The position numbers and the translations under genes are program-made. From positions 1,798,001 to 1,862,000 of the forward strand of contig NZ_LT627736.1 of the NCBI RefSeq assembly GCF_900102005.1: 64,000 nucleotides of DNA, in the 5' to 3' direction. Every line of letters starts with the position of its first letter. Position 1 is the first letter of the stretch. Positions 36,610-45,661 of the stretch are shown in pieces. Source of the DNA: Microbacterium sp. LKL04 (GTDB lineage Bacteria; Actinomycetota; Actinomycetes; Actinomycetales; Microbacteriaceae). Below the pieces are notes generated by a model, which was given only the letters and a program-made list of their open reading frames with translations, ran no database searches and was not told the origin of the DNA.

Positions 36610-37617
36610 TCAGCCGTCCGCGGGCGGGCGCTCGCCCGTTCCTCGCTCGATGATCCACGTCGGTAGCGTGATCTGGCGCACGAAGCCCGAGGGGTCCCCG
36701 ATCCGCTCCATCGCGAGCGTCGCCGCGCGTCTGCCGAGTTCGAGCGGGTCGTAGGAGATCACCGAGACGCCGAGGACGTCGGCCGTGTCGAAGTCGTCGA
36801 AGCCGATCAGTGCCGTCTGCTCGTCGCCGCGCGCTCGCAGGGCGCGGAGTGCGCCGACCGTCACCCGGTTGTTCCCGGCGATGATCGCGGTGGGCGCCGC
36901 ATCCTCCCGCCAGAGACGCTGGACGAGATCGACCGGCGGGATCGTGAGGTCGTCGCCCAGCATCTCCCATCGGGCCGAGTCGACGCCGATCTCCGACATC
37001 GCCTGCCGGTAGCCCGCGAGCCGCTCGGACTGCGTCCAGACGGACGCCGGGTTGCAGACGTAGGCGATGCGACGGTGACCGCGCGTCGTCAGCCGCCGGG
37101 TCGCCTCGAGGACGGCGACGCGGTTGTCGAGGACGATCGAGTCGGCCGCGAGGTTGCGCGCCGGGCGGTCGATCGCGATCACCGGGGTTCCCAGTTGGCG
37201 TTCGCCCTCGAGGTAGGACTGGTCCTCGCCGACCGGGATGAGCAGGAGCGCTCCGACCCGCTGCGCCAGCAACGCGTCGGCCACGCGGCCCTCCCCTTCC
37301 TCGGTGTCGTCCGTGGTGGCGACGACGAGGCTGAACCCGTGGGCGGAGAGCTCCTTCTCGATGCCCGCGGCGACCTTGTAGTAGAACGGGTTGCTCAGCT
37401 CGCCGATGATGAAGCCGACCGTACGGCTCCCGCCTCGACGGAGCCCCTGCGCGAGGCTGTTGGGCCGGAACCGCAGCCGTTTCGCCGAGGCGAGCACGCG
37501 TTCGACCGTCTGGGGGGCGACGAGCTCGCGTTGGGCGAACACGCGCGAGACCGTCTTCGAACTGACGCCGGCCAGACGTGCGACATCGTCCAGCGTGGCC
37601 CGTTGCTGCACCGTCAT
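36610..37617 (-). CDS. LacI family transcriptional regulator
   Basis: 335 residues from ATG 37617, which follows GGAGGAG; in-frame codons upstream lack this. HTH and hinge are canonical: TLDDVARLAGVSSKTVSRVFAQRELVAPQTVERVLASAKRLRFRPNSLAQGLRRG. The sugar-binding core has VGFIIGELSNPFYYKVAAGIEKEL, IPVIAIDRPA-like TPVIAIDRPARNL and ALIGFDDFDTADVL. It is divergent from the mannoside ABC operon, separated by a 272-base gap holding several palindromes. It most likely represses that operon and releases on binding a mannoside or related sugar. Confidence 0.92.
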   Translation of the reverse strand: MTVQQRATLDDVARLAGVSSKTVSRVFAQRELVAPQTVERVLASAKRLRFRPNSLAQGLRRGGSRTVGFIIGELSNPFYYKVAAGIEKELSAHGFSLVVATTDDTEEGEGRVADALLAQRVGALLLIPVGEDQSYLEGERQLGTPVIAIDRPARNLAADSIVLDNRVAVLEATRRLTTRGHRRIAYVCNPASVWTQSERLAGYRQAMSEIGVDSARWEMLGDDLTIPPVDLVQRLWREDAAPTAIIAGNNRVTVGALRALRARGDEQTALIGFDDFDTADVLGVSVISYDPLELGRRAATLAMERIGDPSGFVRQITLPTWIIERGTGERPPADG

Positions 37618-37889
37618 TGTGCCTCCTCCGCGCCAGACTACCAGTCCGACTGAGATGACGACGATAGACATTTCTGCGACATCAACCCGCGAATGGGTCG
37701 TCATACGGGTTGATAAATACCGGATCAGAGCCAAATCGACATCACATTCCCGTAGCAGGACAGCTTCAGACAGCGCTGACATTCATGTCTTGTGAGCCGT
37801 AGCTCCGAGAGCTAACGTGAGCCGCGTCGGCGCCGTTGCCGACCCGCACCCGAGTGGTTTCGAAGACGAACCTGACAGGAGACGCACAC
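37618..37889. promoter_or_regulatory. Divergent control region of the LacI gene and mannoside operon
   Basis: Three symmetrical sites are visible: ATCAACCCG (37681-37689) with its exact complement CGGGTTGAT (37706-37714), 16 bases apart; AGACAGCGCTGACA (37768-37781), a LacI-type operator with central CG; and TAGCTC-CGA-GAGCTA (37800-37814). Local AT content near 37711-37745 is higher than usual here. A Shine-Dalgarno AGGAGA (37877-37882) precedes the binding-protein start at 37890. Confidence 0.6.
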
Positions 37890-39206
37890 ATGGCACGTAC
37901 ACGGATCGGCGTCGCGATCGCGACGTTCACCGTCGCCGGCATCGCCCTCGCCGGCTGCGCCGGCGGCGGAGCGCAATCCGCTGGCGACAACACGATCGAC
38001 GGAGAGGTGGCCGGCGACATCAAGGTCGTCACCTGGCGCACCGACCTGGTCGAGGACGGCACCTTCGACGAATACGCGAAGGAGTTCCAGAAGAAGTATC
38101 CCGACGTCAACGTGACTTTCGAGGGGATCACGGACTACGCCGGCGAGATGCTCACCCGCATGTCGACCACGAACTACGGCGACGTCATCGGCATCCCGGC
38201 GATCAAGCCCGACCAGTACGAGCAGTTCCTGGAGCCGCTCGGCGAGACCTCGTCCTTCGAGGACACGTACCGGTTCCTCCCCGCCGCGAGCTTCGACGGC
38301 ACGCAGTACGGCATCGCCTTCGGCGGCAACGCCAACGGCATCGTCTACAACAAGAAGGTCTTCGACGAGGCGGGCATCACCGAACTGCCCACCGACGAAG
38401 CAGGCTGGCTCGAGACGCTGCAGAAGGTCAAGGACAACACCGACGCGATCCCGATGTACACGAACTACAAGGACGGCTGGCCGCTGACGCAGGCCTTCGG
38501 GAACCTCGGCTCGATCACCCACGACCCCGACGCTCCCATCACGATGGCCGAGAACCCCGCACCGTGGACCGAGGGCACCGACACCTACGCGGTCGACTCC
38601 TTCCTCTACGACACGGTCGCGGCGGGCCTCACCGAAGAGGACCCGCTCACCACCAACTGGGAGCAGTCGAAGGTCGACCTCGGCACCGGCAAGATCGCCA
38701 CGATGCCCCTCGGCTCCTGGGCCATCTCGCAGATGCAGGCGGCCGCCGAAGCAAACGGCGGCTCTGCCGACGACATCGGATACATGGCGTTCCCCGCCAA
38801 CGTGGACGGCACCCAGTACGCCGTCATCGGCGGCGACTACAACCTCGCCGTGAGCAAGCACTCGAAGGCGAAGGCCGCCGCGTGGGCGTGGATCCAGTGG
38901 GTCGTCGCCGACTCCGGCTACACCGAGGCGCAGGGCATGCTCTCGCCCGTCATCGACAAGCCGCTCCCCACCAACCTCGCCGGGTTCGAGGACTCGGGGG
39001 TCGAACTCATGGAGATCAACCCCGCTCCCGCCGGCAAGGAGGGCCTGATCAACGCGATCGCCGACGATTCGCAGATCGACCTGTACGGCCCGCTCTACCG
39101 CCAGAAGATCGTCGACATCGCCCGCGGCGCGGCCGACGGCGACAAGGACAGCTACTTCGCCGAACTCAACGAGCGCTGGGGCGCATCGGCGAAGAAGCTC
39201 GGCTGA
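37890..39206 (+). CDS. Sugar ABC importer solute-binding lipoprotein
   Basis: 438 residues, extracellular solute-binding family 1. Signal peptide with lipobox ALAGC (Cys23) followed by a flexible glycine/serine linker. Domain marks: IKVVTWRTDLVEDGTFDEYAKEFQKKYPDVNVTFEGI, ANGIVYNKKVFDEAGI and WAWIQWVVADSGYTE. It presents the sugar to the permeases encoded next. From the locus content the ligand is probably a beta-mannoside or Man-GlcNAc; that is an inference. Confidence 0.92.
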   Translation: MARTRIGVAIATFTVAGIALAGCAGGGAQSAGDNTIDGEVAGDIKVVTWRTDLVEDGTFDEYAKEFQKKYPDVNVTFEGITDYAGEMLTRMSTTNYGDVIGIPAIKPDQYEQFLEPLGETSSFEDTYRFLPAASFDGTQYGIAFGGNANGIVYNKKVFDEAGITELPTDEAGWLETLQKVKDNTDAIPMYTNYKDGWPLTQAFGNLGSITHDPDAPITMAENPAPWTEGTDTYAVDSFLYDTVAAGLTEEDPLTTNWEQSKVDLGTGKIATMPLGSWAISQMQAAAEANGGSADDIGYMAFPANVDGTQYAVIGGDYNLAVSKHSKAKAAAWAWIQWVVADSGYTEAQGMLSPVIDKPLPTNLAGFEDSGVELMEINPAPAGKEGLINAIADDSQIDLYGPLYRQKIVDIARGAADGDKDSYFAELNERWGASAKKLG

Positions 39207-39219
39207 GGACGGTTCCCCG

Positions 39220-40218
39220 ATGGCGATCGCAGCACCCGGCTCCGCACCCGCGGATGCCCCTGCGGTCCTGTCCGCACCCGCCCGGGGGCGTCGGATGCGC
39301 GGCTCACGCCGCGCGTCCGGTGCCCCCGGCGCCGGGACGCGCCGGGCGGGACGCGGGATCGTTCAACGGCTCACGCCGTGGCTGTTCCTCTCCGGGGCGG
39401 TCGGCCTCCTCCTGCTGTTCACCTACTGGCCGGCGCTGAACCTCTTCTACTACTCGGTCACCGACTGGGACGGCATCGACCTCGAGAAGAATCTCGTCGG
39501 AATCGACAACTACATCCAGGTCTTCACCGACCCGCGCATCTTCAGCGTCTTCTGGGTGAGCCTTTACTACTTCGCCGCATCCTTCCTCCAGATGGCCATC
39601 GCGCTCTACTTCGCGGTGATCCTCAGCTTCTCGACCCGGTTCTCGAACCTCTTCCGCGGGATCCTCTTCTTCCCGTACCTGATCAACGGCGTCGCGATCG
39701 GGTTCGTCTTCCTGTACCTGTTCCAGCCCGGGGGCACCCTCGACACCGTGCTCGGGTGGTTCGGCCTCGCCGACCCGCCCAAGTGGCTGGGCGACCCGGA
39801 CGTCGTCAACTGGTCGCTCGCAGGAACGTCCGTCTGGCGCTACACCGGGCTGAATTTCGTGCTCTTCCTGGGCGCGATCCAGTCGATCCCCCGGGAGCTG
39901 TACGAAGCCGCGGAGCTGGACGGCGCGAACAAGTGGCAGCAGTTCTGGTCGATCATCGCCCCCGGCATCCGTCGCATCATCGGACTGTCGTTCATCCTCG
40001 CCATCGCCGGCAGCCTGTCGGTGTTCGAGGTGCCGTTCATCATGACCGGTGGCGCCAACGGCTCGGCGACGTTCGTGATCCAGACCCTGCAGACCGCGTT
40101 CTCCTTCCGTCAAGTGGGCCTCGCCTCGGCCATGGCCGTCGTCCTCCTGGCGATCGTGCTGGTCGTGACCTGGATCCAGCGACGCGTGTTCCCCGACGAG
40201 AAGGTGGACCTGACATGA
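39220..40218 (+). CDS. Sugar ABC importer permease, MalF type
   Basis: 332 residues. An arginine-rich N-terminal tail of about 45 residues precedes six membrane helices. The EAA loop reads IPRELYEAAELDGANKWQQFWSIIAPGIRRII. It overlaps the MalG-type gene by four bases (ATGA) and lies 13 bases after the binding-protein stop. No ATPase gene accompanies the pair, so as with the other importer a shared MsiK-like ATPase is expected elsewhere. Confidence 0.92.
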   Translation: MAIAAPGSAPADAPAVLSAPARGRRMRGSRRASGAPGAGTRRAGRGIVQRLTPWLFLSGAVGLLLLFTYWPALNLFYYSVTDWDGIDLEKNLVGIDNYIQVFTDPRIFSVFWVSLYYFAASFLQMAIALYFAVILSFSTRFSNLFRGILFFPYLINGVAIGFVFLYLFQPGGTLDTVLGWFGLADPPKWLGDPDVVNWSLAGTSVWRYTGLNFVLFLGAIQSIPRELYEAAELDGANKWQQFWSIIAPGIRRIIGLSFILAIAGSLSVFEVPFIMTGGANGSATFVIQTLQTAFSFRQVGLASAMAVVLLAIVLVVTWIQRRVFPDEKVDLT

Positions 40219-41111
40219 CCGCCACCCTGATGCCGCCGACGCGGCCCACCCCGCTCCCCCGCCGCCGTTCGGGGCGGACGCCGCTCCAGCGCCTCGGCAG
40301 CATGAGCGCCACCGCGGCCAAGTACACGAGCCTCGTGATCGCCGCGATCGTCACCCTTCTCCCGCTGTCGGTGCTGCTGTTCGCATCGATGAAGAGCTCG
40401 AGCGAGTACGCCGCGACGGGTCCCTTCGATCCGCCGTCGAACTGGCTGAACTTCGACAACTTCGTCACCGCCTTCACGAGCGGCAAGATGCTCGAGGGCT
40501 TCATCAACACGACGATCGTGCTCGCCGTGTCCCTGGTCGGGACGATCGCGCTCGGGACGATGGCCGCGTACGCCCTCGATCGGTTCGCCTTCCGCGGCAA
40601 GAAGCTCGTCATGGGTCTGTTCCTGCTCGCGACCCTCATCCCGGGCGTGACCAGTCAAGTCGCGACGTTCCAGCTCGTGAACGGCCTCGGCCTCTACGAC
40701 ACGAAGGCCGCCCTGATCCTGCTCTTCATGGGCACCGACATCATCGCGATCTACCTGTTCATCCAGTTCATGCAGTCGATCCCGATCTCTCTCGACGAGG
40801 CGGCGATGATCGACGGCGCCAACCGCTGGACGATCTACTGGCGCGTCGTGCTCCCGCTCCTGCGCCCCGCGATCGCGACGGTGGTCATCATCAAGGGCAT
40901 CGCGGTCTACAACGAGTTCTACGCTCCCTTCCTCTACCTGCCCTCCGAGGGCATGATCTCCACGTCCCTCTTCCGATTCAAAGGACCCTTCGGCGCGCAG
41001 TGGGAGGTGATCGCAGCCGGGACGCTCGTCGTGATCATCCCGACACTGGTCGCCTTCCTCGTGCTGCAACGATGGATCTACCAGGGCCTCACCTCAGGAG
41101 CCGTCAAGTGA
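40215..41111 (+). CDS. Sugar ABC importer permease, MalG type
   Basis: 298 residues, six helices. The EAA loop is IPISLDEAAMIDGANRWTIYWRVVLPLLRPAIA and the end is RWIYQGLTSGAVK. It forms the translocation pore with the MalF-type partner. Its stop overlaps the GTG start of the beta-mannosidase gene (GTGA), so hydrolase and importer are translationally coupled. Confidence 0.92.
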   Translation: MTATLMPPTRPTPLPRRRSGRTPLQRLGSMSATAAKYTSLVIAAIVTLLPLSVLLFASMKSSSEYAATGPFDPPSNWLNFDNFVTAFTSGKMLEGFINTTIVLAVSLVGTIALGTMAAYALDRFAFRGKKLVMGLFLLATLIPGVTSQVATFQLVNGLGLYDTKAALILLFMGTDIIAIYLFIQFMQSIPISLDEAAMIDGANRWTIYWRVVLPLLRPAIATVVIIKGIAVYNEFYAPFLYLPSEGMISTSLFRFKGPFGAQWEVIAAGTLVVIIPTLVAFLVLQRWIYQGLTSGAVK

Positions 41112-43609
41112 CCCACCTCTCCCGCCGCCCCCTCCACGACGGGTGGACCGTCCATGTCGCCGCCGGCCCCGCACCGGAGACCCTCGAAGGTCTCACCGTG
41201 CCTGCGGCGGTGCCCGGCAGCATCCACGTCGACCTGCTGGCGGAGGGTCTCATCCCCGACCCGTTCCACGGCGACAACGAGTCGCTGCTGGCGTGGATCG
41301 GCCTCGTCGACTGGACGTACCGGACGACGTTCGCCTGGACACCCGACGGCAACGAGCGCCACGACCTCGTGTTCGAGGGACTCGACACGGTCGCCACGGT
41401 CCGCCTCAACGGCACGGTGATCGGCGAAGTCGCCAACCAGCACCGCTCCTACCGGTACGAGGCGGCTGCGCTCCTGCGAGACGGCGACAACGACCTCGAG
41501 GTCGCCTTCCGCGCACCCGTCCCGTACGCGAACCAGGCGAGCCTCGAACTCGGCGCCCGGCCGCGCCCGTATCCGCTGCCCTATGAAGCGATCCGCAAGT
41601 CCGCTTGCAGCTTCGGCTGGGACTGGGGCATCGCGACCTACACGAGCGGCATCTGGAAGCCCGTGCGCCTCGAGTCGTGGTCGACCGCCCGCCTGGCACA
41701 GACGCGCGTCGTCGCCACGCCGGACGGCGACGGCGGACGCGTGACGGTGGACGTCCGCATCGACCGGACGGATGCCGGTGGCACACCGCTCGAGGTCCGC
41801 GCGGTCGTGAGCGGCCCGGGTCTGGACGACGACGCGACCGCGGTCGCCGCCGTCGTGGGCGAGGACGGTCACGTCGACGTCGAGCTCCCTGCGGCGCGTC
41901 GCTGGTGGCCCGTCGGACACGGCGACCAGCCGCTCTACACGGTCGAGGTCTCGCTGCACGCGCAGGGCGAGGCCGTCGATGCGACGACCCGACGGGTCGG
42001 TTTCCGGACCGTCCGCTGGGACACCGAACCGGATGCCGCGGGCACGCCGTACACGCTCGTCGTCAACGACCGGCCCGTCTTCGTGAAGGGCGTGAACTGG
42101 ATCCCCGACGACGCCCTCCCCGTACGCGTCGACCGTGACCGCTACGAGCGCCGGTTCCGCCAGGCGATCGACGCGAACGTGAACCTCATCCGAGTCTGGG
42201 GCGGCGGGCTCTACGAGTCCGACGACTTCTACGACCTCGCCGACGAACTCGGCCTGCTCGTCTGGCAGGACTTCCTCTTCGCCTGCGCGGCGTACCCCGA
42301 GGAGGAGCCGCTGCGCTCCGAGATCGAGGCCGAGGCGCGCGAGAACATCGTCCGGCTCTCCTCGCATGCATCGCTCGCGCAGCTCGTCGGCAACAACGAG
42401 AACCTCTGGGGATTCGAGGACTGGGGCTGGAAGCTGAGCCTCGACGGCAAGAGCTGGGGCGCGACGTACTACTACGAGCTGTTCCCCGCTCTCATCGCCG
42501 AACTCGCCCCGCACGTCCCGTACGCACCCGGAAGCCCCTTCAGCCCGGAGACCGGCTGGGACGCGGCATCCGGTCGCCAGACGGGCCCTCACCCGAACGA
42601 CGAGAAACACGGCAGCATGCACCTCTGGGAGCAGTGGAACCGCCGTGATTGGCCGACGTACCGCGAGCACACTCCGCGGTTCGTCGCGGAGTTCGGCTGG
42701 CAGGCGCCGCCGGCGTGGACGACGCTCGTCGAGTCCGTCGACGACGCTCCGCTGACGCCGGAATCGCCGGGCATGATCGTGCATCAGAAGGCGATGGAGG
42801 GGAATGCAAAGCTCACCAACGGGCTGCTCCCCCACTTCCGGATGCCGGTCGACATGGAGACCTGGCACTGGGCGATGCAGCTCAACCAGGCGCTGGCCGT
42901 CGGTGCCGCACTCGATCACTTCCGCTCGTGGGCGCCGCACACCATGGGCGCCGTCGTCTGGCAGCTCAATGACTGCTGGCCGGTCACCTCGTGGGCCGCG
43001 ATCGACGGGGCCGAGCGCGTCAAGCCGCTGTTCCACGCGCTCAAGAACGCCTTCGCACCCCGCGTCGCGACCGTTCAGCCGCGCGACGGCAGGCTCGTCG
43101 CCGTGCTCGGCAACGACACCGACGAGGCATGGAGCGCTCCCCTGCGCATCCGACGCGTCTCGTTCGGCGGCGACGTGCTCGCCGACCGGACGGTCGAGGT
43201 GAAGGTCGAGGCCCGCGGAACGCTGGTGGCCGACATCGACGCCGACCTCGCGACGGCGACGGATGCCGCTTCCGAGGCGCTCGTGGTCGACGCCGACGCG
43301 GCGCGCGGGGTCTGGTACTTCGCCGAGCCGCGCGAGTCGACGCTCGGCGACCCCGGCCTGACCGTCTCGACGCGCACCGTCGAGGGCGGCACGGAGGTGA
43401 GCATCACGGCGGAGCGCTTCGCCCGCGACGTCTCGCTGCTCGCCGACAAGGTGCACGCCTCCGCCCAGCCGGCCGACGGTCTGCTCACGCTGCTGCCCGG
43501 CGAGACCGGACGCATCGTCGTCCACCACGGCGCCGGCGTCGCGCTCGACACGGATGCCCTCGCGCACCCGCGCGTGCTCCGCTCCGCCAATCAGCTGGTG
43601 ACCGGATGA
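41108..43609 (+). CDS. Beta-mannosidase, glycoside hydrolase family 2
   Basis: 833 residues with GTG start. A GH2 sugar-binding domain opens with the beta-mannosidase pattern WTVHVAAGP...VPAAVPGSIHVDLLAEGLIPDPFHGDNE and FGWDWGI. The TIM barrel holds VNLIRVWGGGLYESDDFYDLADELGLLVWQDFLFACAAYP, acid/base Glu431 in LVGNNENLWGF and nucleophile Glu528 in FVAEFGWQ. It removes terminal beta-mannose from imported oligosaccharides in the cytoplasm (no signal peptide). Translationally coupled to the permease upstream and the GH113-like gene downstream. Confidence 0.95.
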   Translation: MTHLSRRPLHDGWTVHVAAGPAPETLEGLTVPAAVPGSIHVDLLAEGLIPDPFHGDNESLLAWIGLVDWTYRTTFAWTPDGNERHDLVFEGLDTVATVRLNGTVIGEVANQHRSYRYEAAALLRDGDNDLEVAFRAPVPYANQASLELGARPRPYPLPYEAIRKSACSFGWDWGIATYTSGIWKPVRLESWSTARLAQTRVVATPDGDGGRVTVDVRIDRTDAGGTPLEVRAVVSGPGLDDDATAVAAVVGEDGHVDVELPAARRWWPVGHGDQPLYTVEVSLHAQGEAVDATTRRVGFRTVRWDTEPDAAGTPYTLVVNDRPVFVKGVNWIPDDALPVRVDRDRYERRFRQAIDANVNLIRVWGGGLYESDDFYDLADELGLLVWQDFLFACAAYPEEEPLRSEIEAEARENIVRLSSHASLAQLVGNNENLWGFEDWGWKLSLDGKSWGATYYYELFPALIAELAPHVPYAPGSPFSPETGWDAASGRQTGPHPNDEKHGSMHLWEQWNRRDWPTYREHTPRFVAEFGWQAPPAWTTLVESVDDAPLTPESPGMIVHQKAMEGNAKLTNGLLPHFRMPVDMETWHWAMQLNQALAVGAALDHFRSWAPHTMGAVVWQLNDCWPVTSWAAIDGAERVKPLFHALKNAFAPRVATVQPRDGRLVAVLGNDTDEAWSAPLRIRRVSFGGDVLADRTVEVKVEARGTLVADIDADLATATDAASEALVVDADAARGVWYFAEPRESTLGDPGLTVSTRTVEGGTEVSITAERFARDVSLLADKVHASAQPADGLLTLLPGETGRIVVHHGAGVALDTDALAHPRVLRSANQLVTG

Positions 43610-44571
43610 GCCTGCCCGGCGGACCCGTCTGCGGGATGACGTGGGGGTGGACGGGCGTCCGCGGAACGTGGACGACGCCGGCAGCCGCGGCATCCCTCGA
43701 CGCGATGGCCGACCACGGCGTGACCTGGACGGCGCTCGCGTACGCCGCGCAGCAGGCGACGGCGTTCTCGACCGAAATCCCGTTCCGAGACGAGCCGACC
43801 GTCACCGAGGACGAGATCGTCCATGCGATACGCGCGGCGCACGACCGCGGGCTGAAGGTCTGCCTGAAACCGGTCGTCAACGTCGCCGACGGGACGTGGC
43901 GCGCCTTCATCGGCTTCTTCGACTGGGACGTGCCCGGTGAGCCGAGCTGGACGGAGTGGTTCGCCTCGTACCGCGCCTTCATCCTCGACGCGGCGCGCAT
44001 CGCCGAGGCCGAGGGCTGCGCGATGCTCTGCATCGGGTGCGAGATGGTGCGCGCCGACGGGCAGGAGGCGCACTGGCGCGACCTGATCCGCGCGGTGCGG
44101 GAGGTGTACTCCGGACTCGTGACGTACAACTGCGACAAGTACCAGGAGGACCGGGTCGCCTGGTGGGACGCGGTCGACGTGATCTCCTCGAGCGGCTACT
44201 ACCCGATCGATCAGTGGCAGGAGAACCTCGACCGGATCGAGGCGGTGGTCGCGGCATCCGGCAAGCCGTTCGTCTTCCTCGAAGCAGGATGCCCCTCGCG
44301 CGAGAACTCCCCGATGCGACCGAACGACTGGGCTCTCGAGGGCGCTCCGTCGGGACAGGCGCAGCTCGACTACTACCGCGCGATGTTCGACGCGTGCGCG
44401 GAGAGGGAATGGATGTCGGGGTACTTCCTCTGGGACTGGCCTGCCGAGCTCTACGCGCCCGACGCCGCCGACCGGAACGACGACTACTGTCCATATGGCA
44501 AGCCGGCGGGAGAGTTCCTGCGCGAGCGGTATTGGGCGCTGGCGGGCGCCACCACCGGAGGAGGACGATGA
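43606..44571 (+). CDS. Glycoside hydrolase, GH113-like TIM barrel (beta-mannanase-type)
   Basis: 321 residues. It starts GPVCGMTWGWTGVRGTW, close to the opening of GH113 mannanases, and has a barrel with LKPVVNVADGTWRAFIGF. Likely catalytic glutamates are Glu146 in CIGCEMVRAD (acid/base) and Glu226 in VFLEAGCPS (nucleophile), followed by GYFLWDWPAELY. There is no signal peptide, so it would trim short mannooligosaccharides inside the cell. The assignment is by motif recall; divergence from biochemically known members looks substantial. ATGA overlaps on both sides place it within the operon. Confidence 0.75.
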   Translation: MSLPGGPVCGMTWGWTGVRGTWTTPAAAASLDAMADHGVTWTALAYAAQQATAFSTEIPFRDEPTVTEDEIVHAIRAAHDRGLKVCLKPVVNVADGTWRAFIGFFDWDVPGEPSWTEWFASYRAFILDAARIAEAEGCAMLCIGCEMVRADGQEAHWRDLIRAVREVYSGLVTYNCDKYQEDRVAWWDAVDVISSSGYYPIDQWQENLDRIEAVVAASGKPFVFLEAGCPSRENSPMRPNDWALEGAPSGQAQLDYYRAMFDACAEREWMSGYFLWDWPAELYAPDAADRNDDYCPYGKPAGEFLRERYWALAGATTGGGR

Positions 44572-45491
44572 ACGCGCGCCGAGTGCTCGCCATCGATGCG
44601 GGGCAGAGCGACATCAAGGTGCGGGTCGACGACGGGAGCCGTCGCGAGGACCTGACGTTCCGCGGCATCCACACCGGCATCCCCCTTCTGCCGCAGCTCG
44701 CCGACGTCGTCCGAGAGACCCTCACGCGGACGGGCTCCGACCTCGACGTGGTGACGGCGGGGATCTCGGGACTCACCGACCGGGATGCCGACGCCGATGC
44801 GCTGCTCGCGCTGATCCACGCCGACGGCGTGCGGGCGACGATGCTCGCGCACGACTCGACGACGTCGTTCCTCGGCGCGCTCGGCGACGGGCACGGCGCC
44901 GTCGTCGCGGCCGGCACCGGAGTCGTCACCCTCGCCGTCGGCGAGACCGAGACGGCGCGGGTCGACGGCTGGGGCTGGATCATGGGCGACGCCGGTAGCG
45001 GCTACTGGATCGGACGTGCAGCCCTCGATGCCGTCATGCGCGCCTACGACGGACGGGGCCCGGCGACGATGCTCACCGACGCGGCAGTGTCGCGCTGGCC
45101 GGACCTCACACAGGCCTACATGGCGCTGCAGGCCGACCACGATCGCGTGCGCGTCGTCGCCTCGCTCGCGCGCGAGGTCGCGGCGGCAGCGGATGCCGGG
45201 GACCAGGTCGCGATCGATATCTCTCACCGCGCGGCGCACGAACTCGCCTCGTCCGCTCGGACCGCGGTCCGCCGCGTGCGCACCGACGAGCCGGTGTTCG
45301 ACGTCTGCGCGATCGGCGGGGTCTTCGCCTCGCGGACGCTGCATGACGCCTTCGAGGCCGCGCTCGGCGAGGGCGCGGGGCTGCGGCTCGTCGCCCCGCA
45401 GGGCGTCGGGATCGACGGCGCCCTCGCCCTGGCCGAGATCACGACGGCCCACCCCCTGGGTGCGGCCGTCCACCGCGCCGGCGCGATCTGA
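44568..45491 (+). CDS. BadF/BadG/BcrA/BcrD-type ATPase, probable N-acetylglucosamine or glucosamine kinase
   Basis: 307 residues. The actin-like ATPase fold shows the phosphate-1 motif VLAIDAGQSDIKVRV, AGISGLTDRD, the ADTSF-like AHDSTTSFLGAL and VVAAGTGVVTLAV with WGWIMGDAGSGYWIG, which is the NAGK signature. The last part, ICAIGGVFAS-like CAIGGVFASRTLHDAF, is adenosine-binding. It phosphorylates an amino sugar released by the preceding hydrolases. Finding such a kinase instead of a mannose kinase at the end of a beta-mannosidase operon is notable. GGAGGAGG lies just before the ATG, which overlaps the upstream stop. Confidence 0.88.
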   Translation: MNARRVLAIDAGQSDIKVRVDDGSRREDLTFRGIHTGIPLLPQLADVVRETLTRTGSDLDVVTAGISGLTDRDADADALLALIHADGVRATMLAHDSTTSFLGALGDGHGAVVAAGTGVVTLAVGETETARVDGWGWIMGDAGSGYWIGRAALDAVMRAYDGRGPATMLTDAAVSRWPDLTQAYMALQADHDRVRVVASLAREVAAAADAGDQVAIDISHRAAHELASSARTAVRRVRTDEPVFDVCAIGGVFASRTLHDAFEAALGEGAGLRLVAPQGVGIDGALALAEITTAHPLGAAVHRAGAI

Positions 45492-45509
45492 CCCGCGGCC
45501 GGCGTCCGG

Positions 45510-45586
45510 CGTGCCGAGTGCAGGTTCAGAAGACTCCGACCGCAGGCTGCGCGCGGTGACGGCCGCCTGAACCTGCATCCGGCACG
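45510..45586. repeat. Long-arm intergenic hairpin (20-base arms)
   Basis: CGTGCCGAGTGCAGGTTCAG (45510-45529) pairs with 45567-45586 at 18 of 20 positions across a 37-base loop. It lies between the end of the mannoside operon and the GGATGCC terminator at 45604. Another member of the long-arm hairpin set in this window. Confidence 0.65.
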
Positions 45587-45603
45587 AACGGCAGACCACG
45601 AAC

Positions 45604-45644
45604 GACGGATGCCGGGGCCCCGACTTCGGGCCCCGGCATCCGTC
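45604..45644. terminator. Bidirectional terminator between mannoside operon and ABC exporter
   Basis: Perfect 17-base arms GACGGATGCCGGGGCCC and its complement, with a 7-base loop CGACTTC, between convergent genes. The arms again contain the inverted GGATGCC pair. Confidence 0.85.
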
Positions 45645-45661
45645 AGCGGCTCAGCGCCGGC

